From the NCBI RefSeq assembly GCF_021117425.1, contig NZ_CP088298.1, positions 2,604,001 through 2,668,000 on the forward strand: a stretch of 64,000 nt of DNA. Reading direction: 5' to 3'. Under the pieces are notes generated by a model. The model saw only the letters and a list, made by a program, of their open reading frames with translations. It was not told the origin of the DNA and did not search any database. Origin of the DNA: Brevibacterium zhoupengii. GTDB taxonomy: Bacteria; Actinomycetota; Actinomycetes; Actinomycetales; Brevibacteriaceae. Positions 28,882 through 36,948 of the stretch are shown piece after piece. The position numbers were made by a program, and so were the translations under genes. Each line of letters begins with the position of its first letter. Positions within the stretch are counted from its first letter, which is position 1.

Positions 28882-30891
28882 TCAAGCCTGTCTGTACAGT
28901 GGATTGTCGTTTTCGGGTCCGTCGCCGCCATATTGCCGGGAGAAGGAACGCAGTCGCCAGGGCACGGAGACCACGACAACGTTCGGGACCAGCAGCAGGC
29001 GGGTGCGCAGCTTCAAGGCTACTTGGTTGTGCAGGATGTGCTCCCACCAGCGTCCCACGATGAACTGGGGAATGTAGACGATGACGAGGTCGCGTGGGGA
29101 TCTGCGCCGGATGGCCAGCACATGCGCCAGCAGAGGCCGGACGAGTTCTCGGTAGGGAGAGTCGAGGACCGTCAGCGGCACGGGCAGCGCCATCTCATTC
29201 CACTGCCGCTGCAGAGCGGCGGCAGAGTCCTCATCGACGGCGACGGTGATGGCCTCGAGTTGGCTCGACCGTGTCACCCGCGCATAGGACAGGGCGCGCA
29301 GGGTCGGTTTGTTGATCTCATTGACGACGACGATCGCGTGGGTGTTCGACGGGATCGTGCGGGATTCGCTGTCCGTCTCCGGTGCCAGTTCCCGTGCCAC
29401 GCGGGAGTAGTGGCGATGAATCGCACCCATGATCATGAACAGTCCGGCCATTGCCGCGACCGCGAGCCAGGCACCGGCGAGGAACTTGGAGACGATCACG
29501 ACGAGCAGGACGCCGGAGGCGATGACGCAGCCGGCGCCGTTGACGAGACGGTTGAGGTGCATCCGCACTCGTGCCTTGGATTCGATGACCAGGCGCAGCC
29601 GTTTGTTCCAGTGCAGGACCATGCCTGCCTGGCCCACGACGAAGCTGGCGAAGACGCCGACGAGATAGAGCTGGATCAGGGTCGTCGCCGAGGCTCGCGT
29701 GGCGATGACGAGCAGGATCGCGGCGAAGGCCAGGAGCAGGATGCCGTTGGAGAACGTCAGCCGGTCTCCCTTGGTCGCCAGCTGTCTGGGGAGGAATCCG
29801 TCGCGGGCCAGCCTGGAGGCGAGACCGGGGAATCCTTCGACCGCAGTGTTCGCGGCGACGATGAGCACCAGGGCTGCCACGAGCACGACGAGGTAGAACA
29901 TGATCGGCGCATTGTCGAAGATCGCATGCGCCAGCTGCGCGAGAACCGGCTCCTGTTCGTATTCGGCGCTGACCGCGCTGCCGTCGGGACGGACAAGATA
30001 GAGATGCGGATCATCGACGTATTTGATCCCCGTCACCGAGGCCAAGTACGTCAGTCCGGTGAGCATCAGGGCCGCCAGCAGACCCGAGAGCAGCAAGGTG
30101 TTTCCCGCGTTCTTGCCACGTGGCTTCTTGAACGCCGGCACTGCTGTGGCCACCGTCTGGACACCGGCCAATGCCACCGACCCCGAGGAGAAGGCGCGCA
30201 GGACGATGAGGACTGTGGCCAGCCCGAGCGTGGCTTCGTCGCCGACCCCGCCGTGGACGATCGTGTAATCGGCCGTCTCCGCCTGCGGGATGTCCCCGGC
30301 ACCGACACGCAGCAGCCCCACGCACATGGTGAGGAAGACGGCCCCCAGGAACAGATAGGTCGGCACCGCCAGCAGCACCGGGGTGGCACGTGAACCGCGC
30401 AGTCCCGCCAAGGTGATCAGCAGAATCCCGATGATCGCCACGAGGACGCGGTAGGGCGCCAAGGGTGGGAAGGCCGTCGTGATGTAGGCGGCGAAGACCG
30501 TCATCGACACGGCCAACGTCAGCACATAGTCGACGAGCAGCGCTGCGGCGACGACCAGTCCGGCACGAGGTCCGAGGTTCTTCGATGCGACCTCGTAGTC
30601 ACCGCCGCCGGATGGGTAGGCCTTGACGTTGATGCGGTAGCAGGCGACGATCACGAGGATCACCGCACCGACTGCCACTCCGATCCAGGGCGCCACGGTG
30701 AGGGCGACAAGAGAAGTCAATGACAGCGCCAGCAGGATCTCATCGGGGGCGTAGGCCACGGACGAGAGCATGTCGGAGGCGAAGACGGGCATTGCGATGC
30801 GCTTCTTCAGCGCAGGCGTGCGCCTGTCCTCACTGCGGAAGGGCCGTCCAACGAGTAGTCTTTTGACGGCATCAGAAAAACTGCTGGCCAC
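28882..30891 (-). CDS. APC-superfamily permease, possible K+ importer
   Basis: A transporter of about 669 residues with some 12 membrane helices and a cytosolic C-terminal domain of about 180 residues. SSVAYAPDEILLALS near the N-terminus and YPSGGGDYEVASKNLG are APC features. KimA-type K+ importers have this build, and the neighbouring ceoB/ceoC genes encode K+ gating proteins, so potassium is the likely substrate (inference). The start is uncertain: GTG at 30891 fits a leaderless pattern (TACCAT, 8 bases, GTG); GTG at 30897 and ATG at 30930 are alternatives, the last overlapping the ceoB start. Confidence 0.8.
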   Translation of the reverse strand: MASSFSDAVKRLLVGRPFRSEDRRTPALKKRIAMPVFASDMLSSVAYAPDEILLALSLTSLVALTVAPWIGVAVGAVILVIVACYRINVKAYPSGGGDYEVASKNLGPRAGLVVAAALLVDYVLTLAVSMTVFAAYITTAFPPLAPYRVLVAIIGILLITLAGLRGSRATPVLLAVPTYLFLGAVFLTMCVGLLRVGAGDIPQAETADYTIVHGGVGDEATLGLATVLIVLRAFSSGSVALAGVQTVATAVPAFKKPRGKNAGNTLLLSGLLAALMLTGLTYLASVTGIKYVDDPHLYLVRPDGSAVSAEYEQEPVLAQLAHAIFDNAPIMFYLVVLVAALVLIVAANTAVEGFPGLASRLARDGFLPRQLATKGDRLTFSNGILLLAFAAILLVIATRASATTLIQLYLVGVFASFVVGQAGMVLHWNKRLRLVIESKARVRMHLNRLVNGAGCVIASGVLLVVIVSKFLAGAWLAVAAMAGLFMIMGAIHRHYSRVARELAPETDSESRTIPSNTHAIVVVNEINKPTLRALSYARVTRSSQLEAITVAVDEDSAAALQRQWNEMALPVPLTVLDSPYRELVRPLLAHVLAIRRRSPRDLVIVYIPQFIVGRWWEHILHNQVALKLRTRLLLVPNVVVVSVPWRLRSFSRQYGGDGPENDNPLYRQA

Positions 30892-30928
30892 GGGCACTAA
30901 TGGTAGATCAATGCGGAGAGGATTACCC

Positions 30929-31600
30929 ATGCACTTCGTGATTATGGGCTGCGGCCGAGTCGGAGCATCCTTGGCCAAAGCACTTGATGCCAATGGGCAC
31001 TCGGTGGCCGTCGTCGACCGCGACCCCGATGCATTCCTCAAGCTCGGCAGGGATTTCAGCGGATCCACCATCACCGGCATCGGGTTCGACCGCGAGACGC
31101 TGTCCCAGGCGAAGACGACGGACGCCTACGCCTTCGCGGCCGTCTCCAGCGGAGACAATTCCAATATCCTTGCCGCGCGTGTCGCTCGGGAGACCTTCGG
31201 CGTCGCCAACGTCGCGGCCAGAATCTACGACCCGAACCGTGCGCAGGTCTTCGAACGTCTGGGCATTCCGACCGTTCCCACCGTGAGATGGACAGCAGAC
31301 CAGGTGATGCGCAAACTCGTCCCGCAGGGATCGATCACCGAGTTCCGTGAACCCTCCGGCAAACTCGTGCTCGCCGAGGTCCATCTCGATCCCGGATGGG
31401 TGGCGAAGCCGATCAAGGAGATCGAAACTCGGACCAAGGCTCGGGTCGCCTACGTCACCCGACTCTCCGAGGGCATCCTCGCTCACGAGGATCTGCTCAT
31501 CCAGGACGGAGACCTCGTCCATCTGATGTGTCCGGTGGACCGCCTCGGCGAGATCGAGAAGATCCTGGACCAGCCCGTGCGAGCAATGGAGGAAGAATGA
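30929..31600 (+). CDS. ceoB: TrkA-family K+ uptake regulatory protein CeoB
   Basis: A 223-residue RCK protein: Rossmann NAD-binding domain with GCGRVG (7-12), then a TrkA-C domain (about 135-220). It would bind NAD(H) or nucleotides and gate a potassium transporter at the membrane. The ATG at 30929 has GGAGAGG upstream; longer frames run into the divergent permease gene. The stop overlaps ceoC as ATGA. Two tandem TrkA proteins beside an APC permease is a conserved actinobacterial arrangement. Confidence 0.9.
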   Translation: MHFVIMGCGRVGASLAKALDANGHSVAVVDRDPDAFLKLGRDFSGSTITGIGFDRETLSQAKTTDAYAFAAVSSGDNSNILAARVARETFGVANVAARIYDPNRAQVFERLGIPTVPTVRWTADQVMRKLVPQGSITEFREPSGKLVLAEVHLDPGWVAKPIKEIETRTKARVAYVTRLSEGILAHEDLLIQDGDLVHLMCPVDRLGEIEKILDQPVRAMEEE

Positions 31601-32262
31601 GAGTCGTCATCGCCGGGGCCGGATCTGTGGGCCGTTCCGTGGCTCGCGAGCTCATCGACAAGAAGCACACGGTCCTGCTCATCGATCAGAGCAAGGAAGC
31701 CCTGGGCCATGAGCGCATCCCCGGAGCCGAATGGCTGCTCTCGGATGCCTGCGAGTTGGCGGGATTGGGTGAGGCCAAACTCGAGGAAGCCGACGTGGTC
31801 GTCGCCGCGACAGGAGATGACAAGACCAATCTTGTTCTGTCTCTGCTGGCGAAGACTGAGTTCGGTGTTCCGCGCACCGTCTCACGGGTGAACAACCCGA
31901 AGAACGAATGGCTCTTCGACGAGAACTGGGGAGTCGACGTCGCAGTGTCGACACCGCGCCTGATGACCGCGCTGGTCGAGGAGGCTGTCGAGGTGGGAGG
32001 GCTCGTCCACCTGATGAGCTTCGAACGCGGCCAAGCTGGCCTGATGGAGTTCACCGTCCACGAATCGTCGGCCCTCGTCGCCTCCCGGATCGGCGATATC
32101 GCCTTCCCGCTCGACACGGTGCTCGTCGCCGTCATCCGCAACTCCCGGGCCTTCGCACCCAGCGCCGACGACGTGATCGAGGCCGGAGACGAACTGTTCT
32201 TCCTCTCCTCACCCGATCAGGAGGGTGCGCTGCTGAGTCTGCTGCAGACTCCGGCTCCCTGA
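31597..32262 (+). CDS. ceoC: TrkA-family K+ uptake regulatory protein CeoC
   Basis: A 221-residue paralogue of the preceding protein, with GAGSVG (7-12) and a C-terminal RCK-C domain ending DEVIEAGDELFFL-like. GGAGGA lies just upstream of the ATG inside ceoB, so the two are coupled and probably form a hetero-oligomeric gating ring. No TrkH/KtrB channel is in the window; the divergent APC permease is the candidate partner. Confidence 0.9.
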   Translation: MRVVIAGAGSVGRSVARELIDKKHTVLLIDQSKEALGHERIPGAEWLLSDACELAGLGEAKLEEADVVVAATGDDKTNLVLSLLAKTEFGVPRTVSRVNNPKNEWLFDENWGVDVAVSTPRLMTALVEEAVEVGGLVHLMSFERGQAGLMEFTVHESSALVASRIGDIAFPLDTVLVAVIRNSRAFAPSADDVIEAGDELFFLSSPDQEGALLSLLQTPAP

Positions 32263-32345
32263 GCGACTCCCTGCGCTGAGGGCCTCAGGTCTCGGCTCCG
32301 AACTCGGCTCGCTGAACTCGAATGTCCGGCGGTCACCGGTCAGTG

Positions 32346-32720
32346 TCACTCGTGGTCGTCGCGGGTCTGGATCAGCTCATAGACGGGGTTATGGGCCTTC
32401 AGAGCACCGTCGTGTGCGCAGAAGCGCCCCTCGAGGACAATCAAGGCTCCGGGCTTGATTCCGCTGATCTCGCGGCGGCCCAGGAACTGTGCTTGGACCT
32501 CGCCGGTCCCGTCGGCAACCGTGATGTGCAGACGGGGACTGTCGCCGCTGCATGACTGCGTCACAGCGCTGACGACTCCGGCGATGCGTGAGAGCTTCCG
32601 TGGGCTGAGGTCCTGCACGCTGATGACGCCGGGAATCTGGGACACCAGTCTCAGATCGGCCCGTGCCTCAGCGTCCCTGGACCCGAAGTCACGCACGAGG
32701 CGTGTGAAGAGATCCAGCAT
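32346..32720 (-). CDS. OB-fold nucleic-acid-binding protein
   Basis: A 124-residue protein with an OB fold (about 45-115): LSRIAGVVSAVTQ, LHITVADGTGEVQAQFLGRREISGIKPG. This resembles the RecG/aspartyl-tRNA synthetase type of OB domain and the mycobacterial Rv2694c family. Role unknown. It starts 6 bases after the DUF3710 gene and is third in a dut-DUF3710-OB run, hinting at a nucleic-acid link. In many relatives a DUF3159 membrane gene follows; none is present here. Confidence 0.82.
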   Translation of the reverse strand: MLDLFTRLVRDFGSRDAEARADLRLVSQIPGVISVQDLSPRKLSRIAGVVSAVTQSCSGDSPRLHITVADGTGEVQAQFLGRREISGIKPGALIVLEGRFCAHDGALKAHNPVYELIQTRDDHE

Positions 32721-32725
32721 GGATC

Positions 32726-33589
32726 TCAGCGAACCTCGGTGATTTCCGGGCCGCGTTCGAACGGATTGAGCTCGTCCTTGTCCTCGACCTCAGTCTCGGA
32801 ATCTCCGTTGACCTCAGGGGCTGTGAGCACGATGAGCTCACGCGGAGCCATCGCCTCCTGGCCTCTGTCGACGATGACGCCGCGGAAGAGTGCACTGAGT
32901 TCGGACCGGATCTCATCGTTGGTGACGGCCGTGCCGGAGAACACTGCGCGAACGAACCAGCGCGGTCCGTCAACGCCGGCGAAGCGCATGGCACGCTTGC
33001 CGGGACGGCCGTCCTCGGTTTTGGCTGGAACTTCGACGGCCAGTTCCCTGCCCAGCGAGGTGTGCAGCTCTGAGGCTTCGCCGCCCTGTGAGGTGACGCC
33101 GCTGGCCAGTTGCTTGCGCACCGTGTTCCACAGCCCCTCCGACCGCGGTGTGGCGAAGGCCTGCAGCTGGATTCCGCCGCCCTCGTGGATGAGTGTCACC
33201 GCCAGCACGCGCTGGGACTCGTCGTCGGTGTCCAGGCGCACCTGCATGCCGTCGACGACGGGGACCTTGAGAGCTCCCAGGTCGAGCCTGTTGAGCTCGG
33301 GGTAGTCTTCCGAGACGTCGAAGGGTCCCTTCTCCGAACGGTCGTAGGGAGCGGATTTCTCGAGCAGGGCGTCCTCGTCGAGTTCGTCGACCTCGTCGTC
33401 GTCGGAGGAATCTTCGTCCTCGTTGGAGTTGTCGGCGTCGCTCGGTTCGGCTTCGTCTGAATCGATGTCAGTCGATTCTTCTGCGGCGGTGTCATCTGTC
33501 ACAACGTCATCGACGCCGCGCTCCTCGTCGACGGTGTCGTCGATCTTCTCAGCGGAGGATTTCTTGGAGAATCGAGAGAACAGTCCCAT
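32726..33589 (-). CDS. DUF3710 family protein
   Basis: A 287-residue actinobacterial protein of unknown function. The first 100 residues are very acidic and disordered (runs of Asp/Glu/Ser); the conserved core starts near GPFDVSEDYPELNRLDLGAL. It is 6 bases downstream of dut and cotranscribed with it and the OB-fold gene. The same trio order occurs in mycobacteria. Confidence 0.87.
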   Translation of the reverse strand: MGLFSRFSKKSSAEKIDDTVDEERGVDDVVTDDTAAEESTDIDSDEAEPSDADNSNEDEDSSDDDEVDELDEDALLEKSAPYDRSEKGPFDVSEDYPELNRLDLGALKVPVVDGMQVRLDTDDESQRVLAVTLIHEGGGIQLQAFATPRSEGLWNTVRKQLASGVTSQGGEASELHTSLGRELAVEVPAKTEDGRPGKRAMRFAGVDGPRWFVRAVFSGTAVTNDEIRSELSALFRGVIVDRGQEAMAPRELIVLTAPEVNGDSETEVEDKDELNPFERGPEITEVR

Positions 33590-33595
33590 GGTCGT

Positions 33596-34069
33596 TCACA
33601 CCTCTTTCTCGGTCAGACCTGCTTGTACCCCACCGGTGGAGCCGAAGCCCCCTGCGCCGCGATCGCTGTCGTCCAGCGATTCGACGAGGGTGAAGTCTGC
33701 TTGTTTGATTTCTTGGATGACGAGCTGAGCGATGCGGTCTCCGCGTGAGATGCGCACCGGGGTCCGCGCGTCGAGGTTGATCAGCGGCACCTTGATCTCA
33801 CCGCGATAGCCGGCGTCGATCGTACCCGGGGCGTTGATCACGGTCACGCCGTGCTTGCTGGAAAGGCCCGATCGCGGATGGACGAATCCTGCGGTGCCAG
33901 TCGGGAGGGCGATTGCGATGCCGGTGGGCACAACCTTGCGCTCAAATGGTTCGAGAACGAAGTCGATCGCGGAGCATAGATCAGCACCCGCATCGGACGC
34001 GTGCGCGTACGAGGGAGGAGTGATGCCTGCGTCGAGCAGTTTGAGGTCAATCTTCAGGATTTCTGCCAC
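33596..34069 (-). CDS. dut: dUTP diphosphatase
   Basis: A 157-residue trimeric dUTPase that hydrolyses dUTP to dUMP, limiting uracil in DNA and feeding dTMP synthesis. All five motifs are present: ASDAGADL (24-31), PRSGLSSKHG (65-74), GTIDAGYRG with Asp85 (82-90), RGDRIAQLVI (109-118) and GAGGFGSTG (138-146). I start at the GTG at 34069, which gives the usual length and has TAGAGT 8 bases upstream, a leaderless pattern. The ATG at 34135 would overlap the divergent gene. Confidence 0.93.
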   Translation of the reverse strand: MAEILKIDLKLLDAGITPPSYAHASDAGADLCSAIDFVLEPFERKVVPTGIAIALPTGTAGFVHPRSGLSSKHGVTVINAPGTIDAGYRGEIKVPLINLDARTPVRISRGDRIAQLVIQEIKQADFTLVESLDDSDRGAGGFGSTGGVQAGLTEKEV

Positions 34070-34077
34070 AAAGAAGC

Positions 34078-34083
34078 ACTCTA
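34078..34083 (-). promoter_or_regulatory. Putative -10 box for leaderless dut
   Basis: TAGAGT on the minus strand, 8 bases before the GTG, with no Shine-Dalgarno between. The same geometry is seen at hemH and possibly at the APC permease gene. Confidence 0.5.
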
Positions 34084-34133
34084 ACGCCGAAGCCTGAGCG
34101 CTTCCAAAAAGTCCGTTATGGGAGAATGGCTCC

Positions 34134-34589
34134 ATGGCAACGACTCAACCCGAAACACGTGTGGTCTACACGGAAAAACTCGGCCCATCCATCGGTATGT
34201 GGATTCTCATTGTGATCGCTGCGGCCTCGACCGCACTGATGGTGTTTCCGGTATGGACGGCCGGCACCATCATCCTCCCGGTGGTCAGCTTCGCCCTGCT
34301 GGCCTGGTGGCTGCGTTCACTCGGAATTTCGATCATCGTCACCGAACGTCAGCTCTTCGTCGGTGACGCGCATATCGATCGCCGCTATGTCACCGGTGCC
34401 ACAGGTTACGACGCCGAGGCTGCACGAACCGCAAGAGGAACCGGCCTCGACGCGCGCGCCTTCCTGATGCTGCGTCCCTGGGCCAAGTGCGCGGTGCGCA
34501 TCGACATCCACGATGAGGCCGACCCGACACCCTACTGGCTCGTGTCGAGCAAACGTCCGATGGAACTCGCCGCCGCACTCGAACCCTGA
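34134..34589 (+). CDS. DUF3093 family membrane protein
   Basis: A 151-residue protein with two membrane helices near the N-terminus (about 21-60: MWILIVIAAASTALMV and TIILPVVSFALLAWWL), then a soluble domain. Typical of DUF3093, an actinobacterial family of unknown function placed divergently from dut (compare Rv2698). It starts 64 bases from the dut start, sharing a promoter region. Confidence 0.85.
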   Translation: MATTQPETRVVYTEKLGPSIGMWILIVIAAASTALMVFPVWTAGTIILPVVSFALLAWWLRSLGISIIVTERQLFVGDAHIDRRYVTGATGYDAEAARTARGTGLDARAFLMLRPWAKCAVRIDIHDEADPTPYWLVSSKRPMELAAALEP

Positions 34590-34652
34590 GGCCTACTGCA
34601 CCCCTCGGAGCTGACAGACACGTTCGCAGGCAGGTGCTCCAGGAAGCCGAGA

Positions 34653-34690
34653 TACAGAAACGCGCCCCGACAAGGGCGCGTTCTTGTATC
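34653..34690. terminator. Bidirectional terminator between DUF3093 and DUF4193 genes
   Basis: AACGCGCCC (34659-34667) pairs with GGGCGCGTT (34674-34682), and flanking bases extend the stem to about 17 bp with two mismatches. Both convergent genes could use it. Confidence 0.75.
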
Positions 34691-34705
34691 ATCCGACCAG
34701 TTGTT

Positions 34706-35005
34706 TCAGCCAGCACAGTCCGTGCAGATGGGGACTCCGCCTTCCTCACTGGCCAACTGGGAGCGATGGCGAACCAGGAAGCATTCCATGCAGGTGAACT
34801 CGTCATTCTGCTTAGGCAGCACTCGAACGGAGAGCTCTTCGTTCGACAGGTCCGCACCGGGCAGTTCGAACCCTTCTGCAACCGCGGTCTCATCTTCGTC
34901 AATCTTGCTGGCCTGCGCCTGCGAGCGTGAAGCCTTCAGCTGTTCAATCGAATCGCTTTTGATTTCATCGTCTTGCTTACGAGGTGCGTCGTAGTCTGTT
35001 GCCAT
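34706..35005 (-). CDS. DUF4193 family protein
   Basis: A 99-residue actinobacterial protein starting MATDYDAPRK, the usual N-terminus of the family. Two pairs of cysteines near the C-terminus (CMEC and CTDC) suggest a zinc-binding site. The GFELPGADLSNEELSVRVLP core is conserved. Function unknown; expression is often high. An in-frame ATG three codons earlier is an alternative start. A promoter match lies upstream. Confidence 0.88.
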   Translation of the reverse strand: MATDYDAPRKQDDEIKSDSIEQLKASRSQAQASKIDEDETAVAEGFELPGADLSNEELSVRVLPKQNDEFTCMECFLVRHRSQLASEEGGVPICTDCAG

Positions 35006-35075
35006 ATGGCTCATCGCTCTCTGTCGGGTGTGCTGAAGAGGATTTTCGGCCCCTCTCGCCAAACGTGTCCCCAGC

Positions 35076-35104
35076 ATTGTGCACTGTATGCTTACCGTTG
35101 GCAA
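35076..35104 (-). promoter_or_regulatory. Putative sigma-70-type promoter of the DUF4193 gene
   Basis: On the minus strand, TTGCCA (35104-35099) and CACAAT (35081-35076) are separated by 17 bases. Transcription would start near 35068, leaving a leader of about 60 bases. Confidence 0.45.
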
Positions 35105-35291
35105 GACCAGATCGTGATTGTTCACAGTGATACTCGTCACTGATGTGTCAGTTCGTGACGGTTCGCACATACGACTCTCGAAAAGCTCTGCGAGAATGCA
35201 TAAGTCGAATAGCGCCGATTGAACATCGTCGGTGAATGAAACTGGGATCGCCCCATGCGTGGGAGACGGCCCGAGGAAGGACGAATACACC

Positions 35292-35519
35292 ATGAGTGAA
35301 TTCGCAAATCAACTCGATACCAGGATCGACGATGTCCGTCATCGCCTCCAGGAAGCCCGGTCCGAGGGGGACGACTATCTCGTCGAGACTCTCATCGACG
35401 ACCTGCAGAATCTCTTGGAACTCGCTGATCGCAATGATGTGGACACAGGGCCCATCGCCGCCGTCATCACAGCAGAGACCGGAGCGATTCCGATCATCCC
35501 TGCACCCGAAGAGTCCTGA
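35292..35519 (+). CDS. 75-residue acidic helical protein of unknown function
   Basis: Begins MSEFANQLDTRIDDVRHRLQ; the first 50 residues form one strongly predicted amphipathic helix or coiled coil, and the tail ends in a Pro/Ile-rich PIIPAPEES. AAGGA precedes the ATG, and a good terminator follows, supporting a real gene. I know no family for it. It lies between the DUF4193 and ferrochelatase genes with its own transcription unit. Confidence 0.7.
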   Translation: MSEFANQLDTRIDDVRHRLQEARSEGDDYLVETLIDDLQNLLELADRNDVDTGPIAAVITAETGAIPIIPAPEES

Positions 35520-35543
35520 CTCCCCAGGACCAGAGCAACTGAG

Positions 35544-35579
35544 AATCCCTCCCCTGCGAACTCTGCAGAGGAGGGATTT
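35544..35579 (+). terminator. Terminator after the 75-residue gene
   Basis: AATCCCTCC (35544-35552) pairs with GGAGGGATT (35570-35578), 25 bases after the stop, followed by TTCTGTTGGTT. It lies between convergent genes. Confidence 0.75.
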
Positions 35580-35611
35580 CTGTTGGTTGACGGGATGCGG
35601 TGAGACTTCTC

Positions 35612-36718
35612 TCAGGCAGGCCAGTTGGGTTCGGTCGCCCGTTCGATGCGTCCGCGGCAGCATTCGATGCTGCATGCACCGCTGCCGGGAGTCAACGCTG
35701 TAGAGCCGGGAATGACAGGGGCAGCTGTCTGCTCACCGCGCAGCTGTGCGATTCTCTCCTCGACGAGGTCGATGAGCCCGGAGACGAACAGGGGATGCGT
35801 TCCGACGGTCGCAACGCGGGTGAATGCGAAATCGAGTTCGGCAGCAGTCTCCTTCGCTTCGGTGTCGAGGTCGAAGGCGACTTCCATGTGATCGGAGATG
35901 AAGCCGATCGGCACCAGGACTACACCGGAGACTCCGTCTTCGGCGAGTTCCCTCATGCGATCGTTGACATCGGGTTCGAGCCACGGGACCTCTGGCGATC
36001 CCGAACGGGAGCAGTACACCAGTTCCGCTGGAAGGTCTTCGGACTCTGACAGCCCCTCGAGGAGATGGGCCATCAGCTCTTCGTGCTGCGCCAGGTAGCC
36101 ATTCGTCGCCACCGTAGAGGCGTCCTGCATGACATCGGGAATCGAATGCGTGACGAACAGAATCCGATGCTTCGCAGCATCGAGGGCACCGACCTGCTTC
36201 GCAAAGTCAGCGAGACCCTCCTGCAGGAGAAGAGCACAGGCCTGGGCATACCCGGGGTGGTTGTAGAACTGCCGGATCTTATCGATCGTGACTGTCGTGC
36301 CCTCGGCTGACAGTTCCTGGATCGTCTTGGCGAAATCCTCTCGATATTGGCGGCACGAGGAGTACGAGGAGTACGCCGAGGTATCGATGGACAGAAAGCG
36401 CGTTCTCCCGGCTTCTGCTTCGGCACGCACCTCGTCTGTCAGGTACGGCTCCCAGTTGCGGTTGCCCCAAATGAGCGGGGTATCGATTCCGCGGCGCTCG
36501 AGTTCTTCACGCAAGGCTTGCAGCAGCGCTTTGTTCTGATCATTGATCGGTGACTTTCCGCCGAAACCGTAGTAGTGCTCACCGACTTCTTCGAGTCGCT
36601 CCTCCGGTATTCCACGACCGGCGGTGACATTTTTCAGGAAAGGGACGACTTCTTCTGGAGCCTCCGGTCCTCCGAACGACATGAGGACGAGAGCGTCAAT
36701 GGGTGCAGTCTTATTCAC
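35612..36718 (-). CDS. hemH: Coproporphyrin ferrochelatase (HemH/CpfC) with Fe-S cysteines
   Basis: A 368-residue enzyme inserting Fe2+ into coproporphyrin III. GGPEAPEEVVPFLKNV and the conserved VTHSIPDVM segment (catalytic His) are visible. Cys161 plus C-terminal Cys349, Cys353 and Cys354 match the four ligands of the [2Fe-2S] cluster known in actinobacterial ferrochelatases. The start is GTG at 36718 with TAAAAT 8 bases upstream, suggesting a leaderless message. It works between CgoX and HemQ, encoded 16 kb away. Confidence 0.94.
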   Translation of the reverse strand: MNKTAPIDALVLMSFGGPEAPEEVVPFLKNVTAGRGIPEERLEEVGEHYYGFGGKSPINDQNKALLQALREELERRGIDTPLIWGNRNWEPYLTDEVRAEAEAGRTRFLSIDTSAYSSYSSCRQYREDFAKTIQELSAEGTTVTIDKIRQFYNHPGYAQACALLLQEGLADFAKQVGALDAAKHRILFVTHSIPDVMQDASTVATNGYLAQHEELMAHLLEGLSESEDLPAELVYCSRSGSPEVPWLEPDVNDRMRELAEDGVSGVVLVPIGFISDHMEVAFDLDTEAKETAAELDFAFTRVATVGTHPLFVSGLIDLVEERIAQLRGEQTAAPVIPGSTALTPGSGACSIECCRGRIERATEPNWPA

Positions 36719-36726
36719 AGTTACTG

Positions 36727-36732
36727 ATTTTA
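36727..36732 (-). promoter_or_regulatory. Putative -10 box for leaderless hemH
   Basis: TAAAAT on the minus strand ends 8 bases before the GTG start codon; no Shine-Dalgarno is present. A matching -35 is not obvious. Confidence 0.5.
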
Positions 36733-36948
36733 CAGCCTGTAGAGGTGCCGCGCCCTCTGTCCGCCCTGTGAGCCGGTTTCACTCGCCGTTCAGAACCGAT
36801 GCTGCCTCCTGGACCGATCGTCCGTTGCCCCTTCGTCCTTCGTCCCGGCTGTTCTCGGTGGGCATTTCGCGACTCGCGCGCAAATCTGCCCTGCACGCGG
36901 TGTCGAACGTGACACGATGCAGGGAGACGCGATAAAGGAGCTTAAGGC

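Noticed and set aside
28384..30393. A 669-codon open frame antisense to the methyltransferase and permease genes
   Set aside because: Low-complexity Asp/Glu/Gln/His/Arg sequence with no motif; both genes on the other strand are clear.
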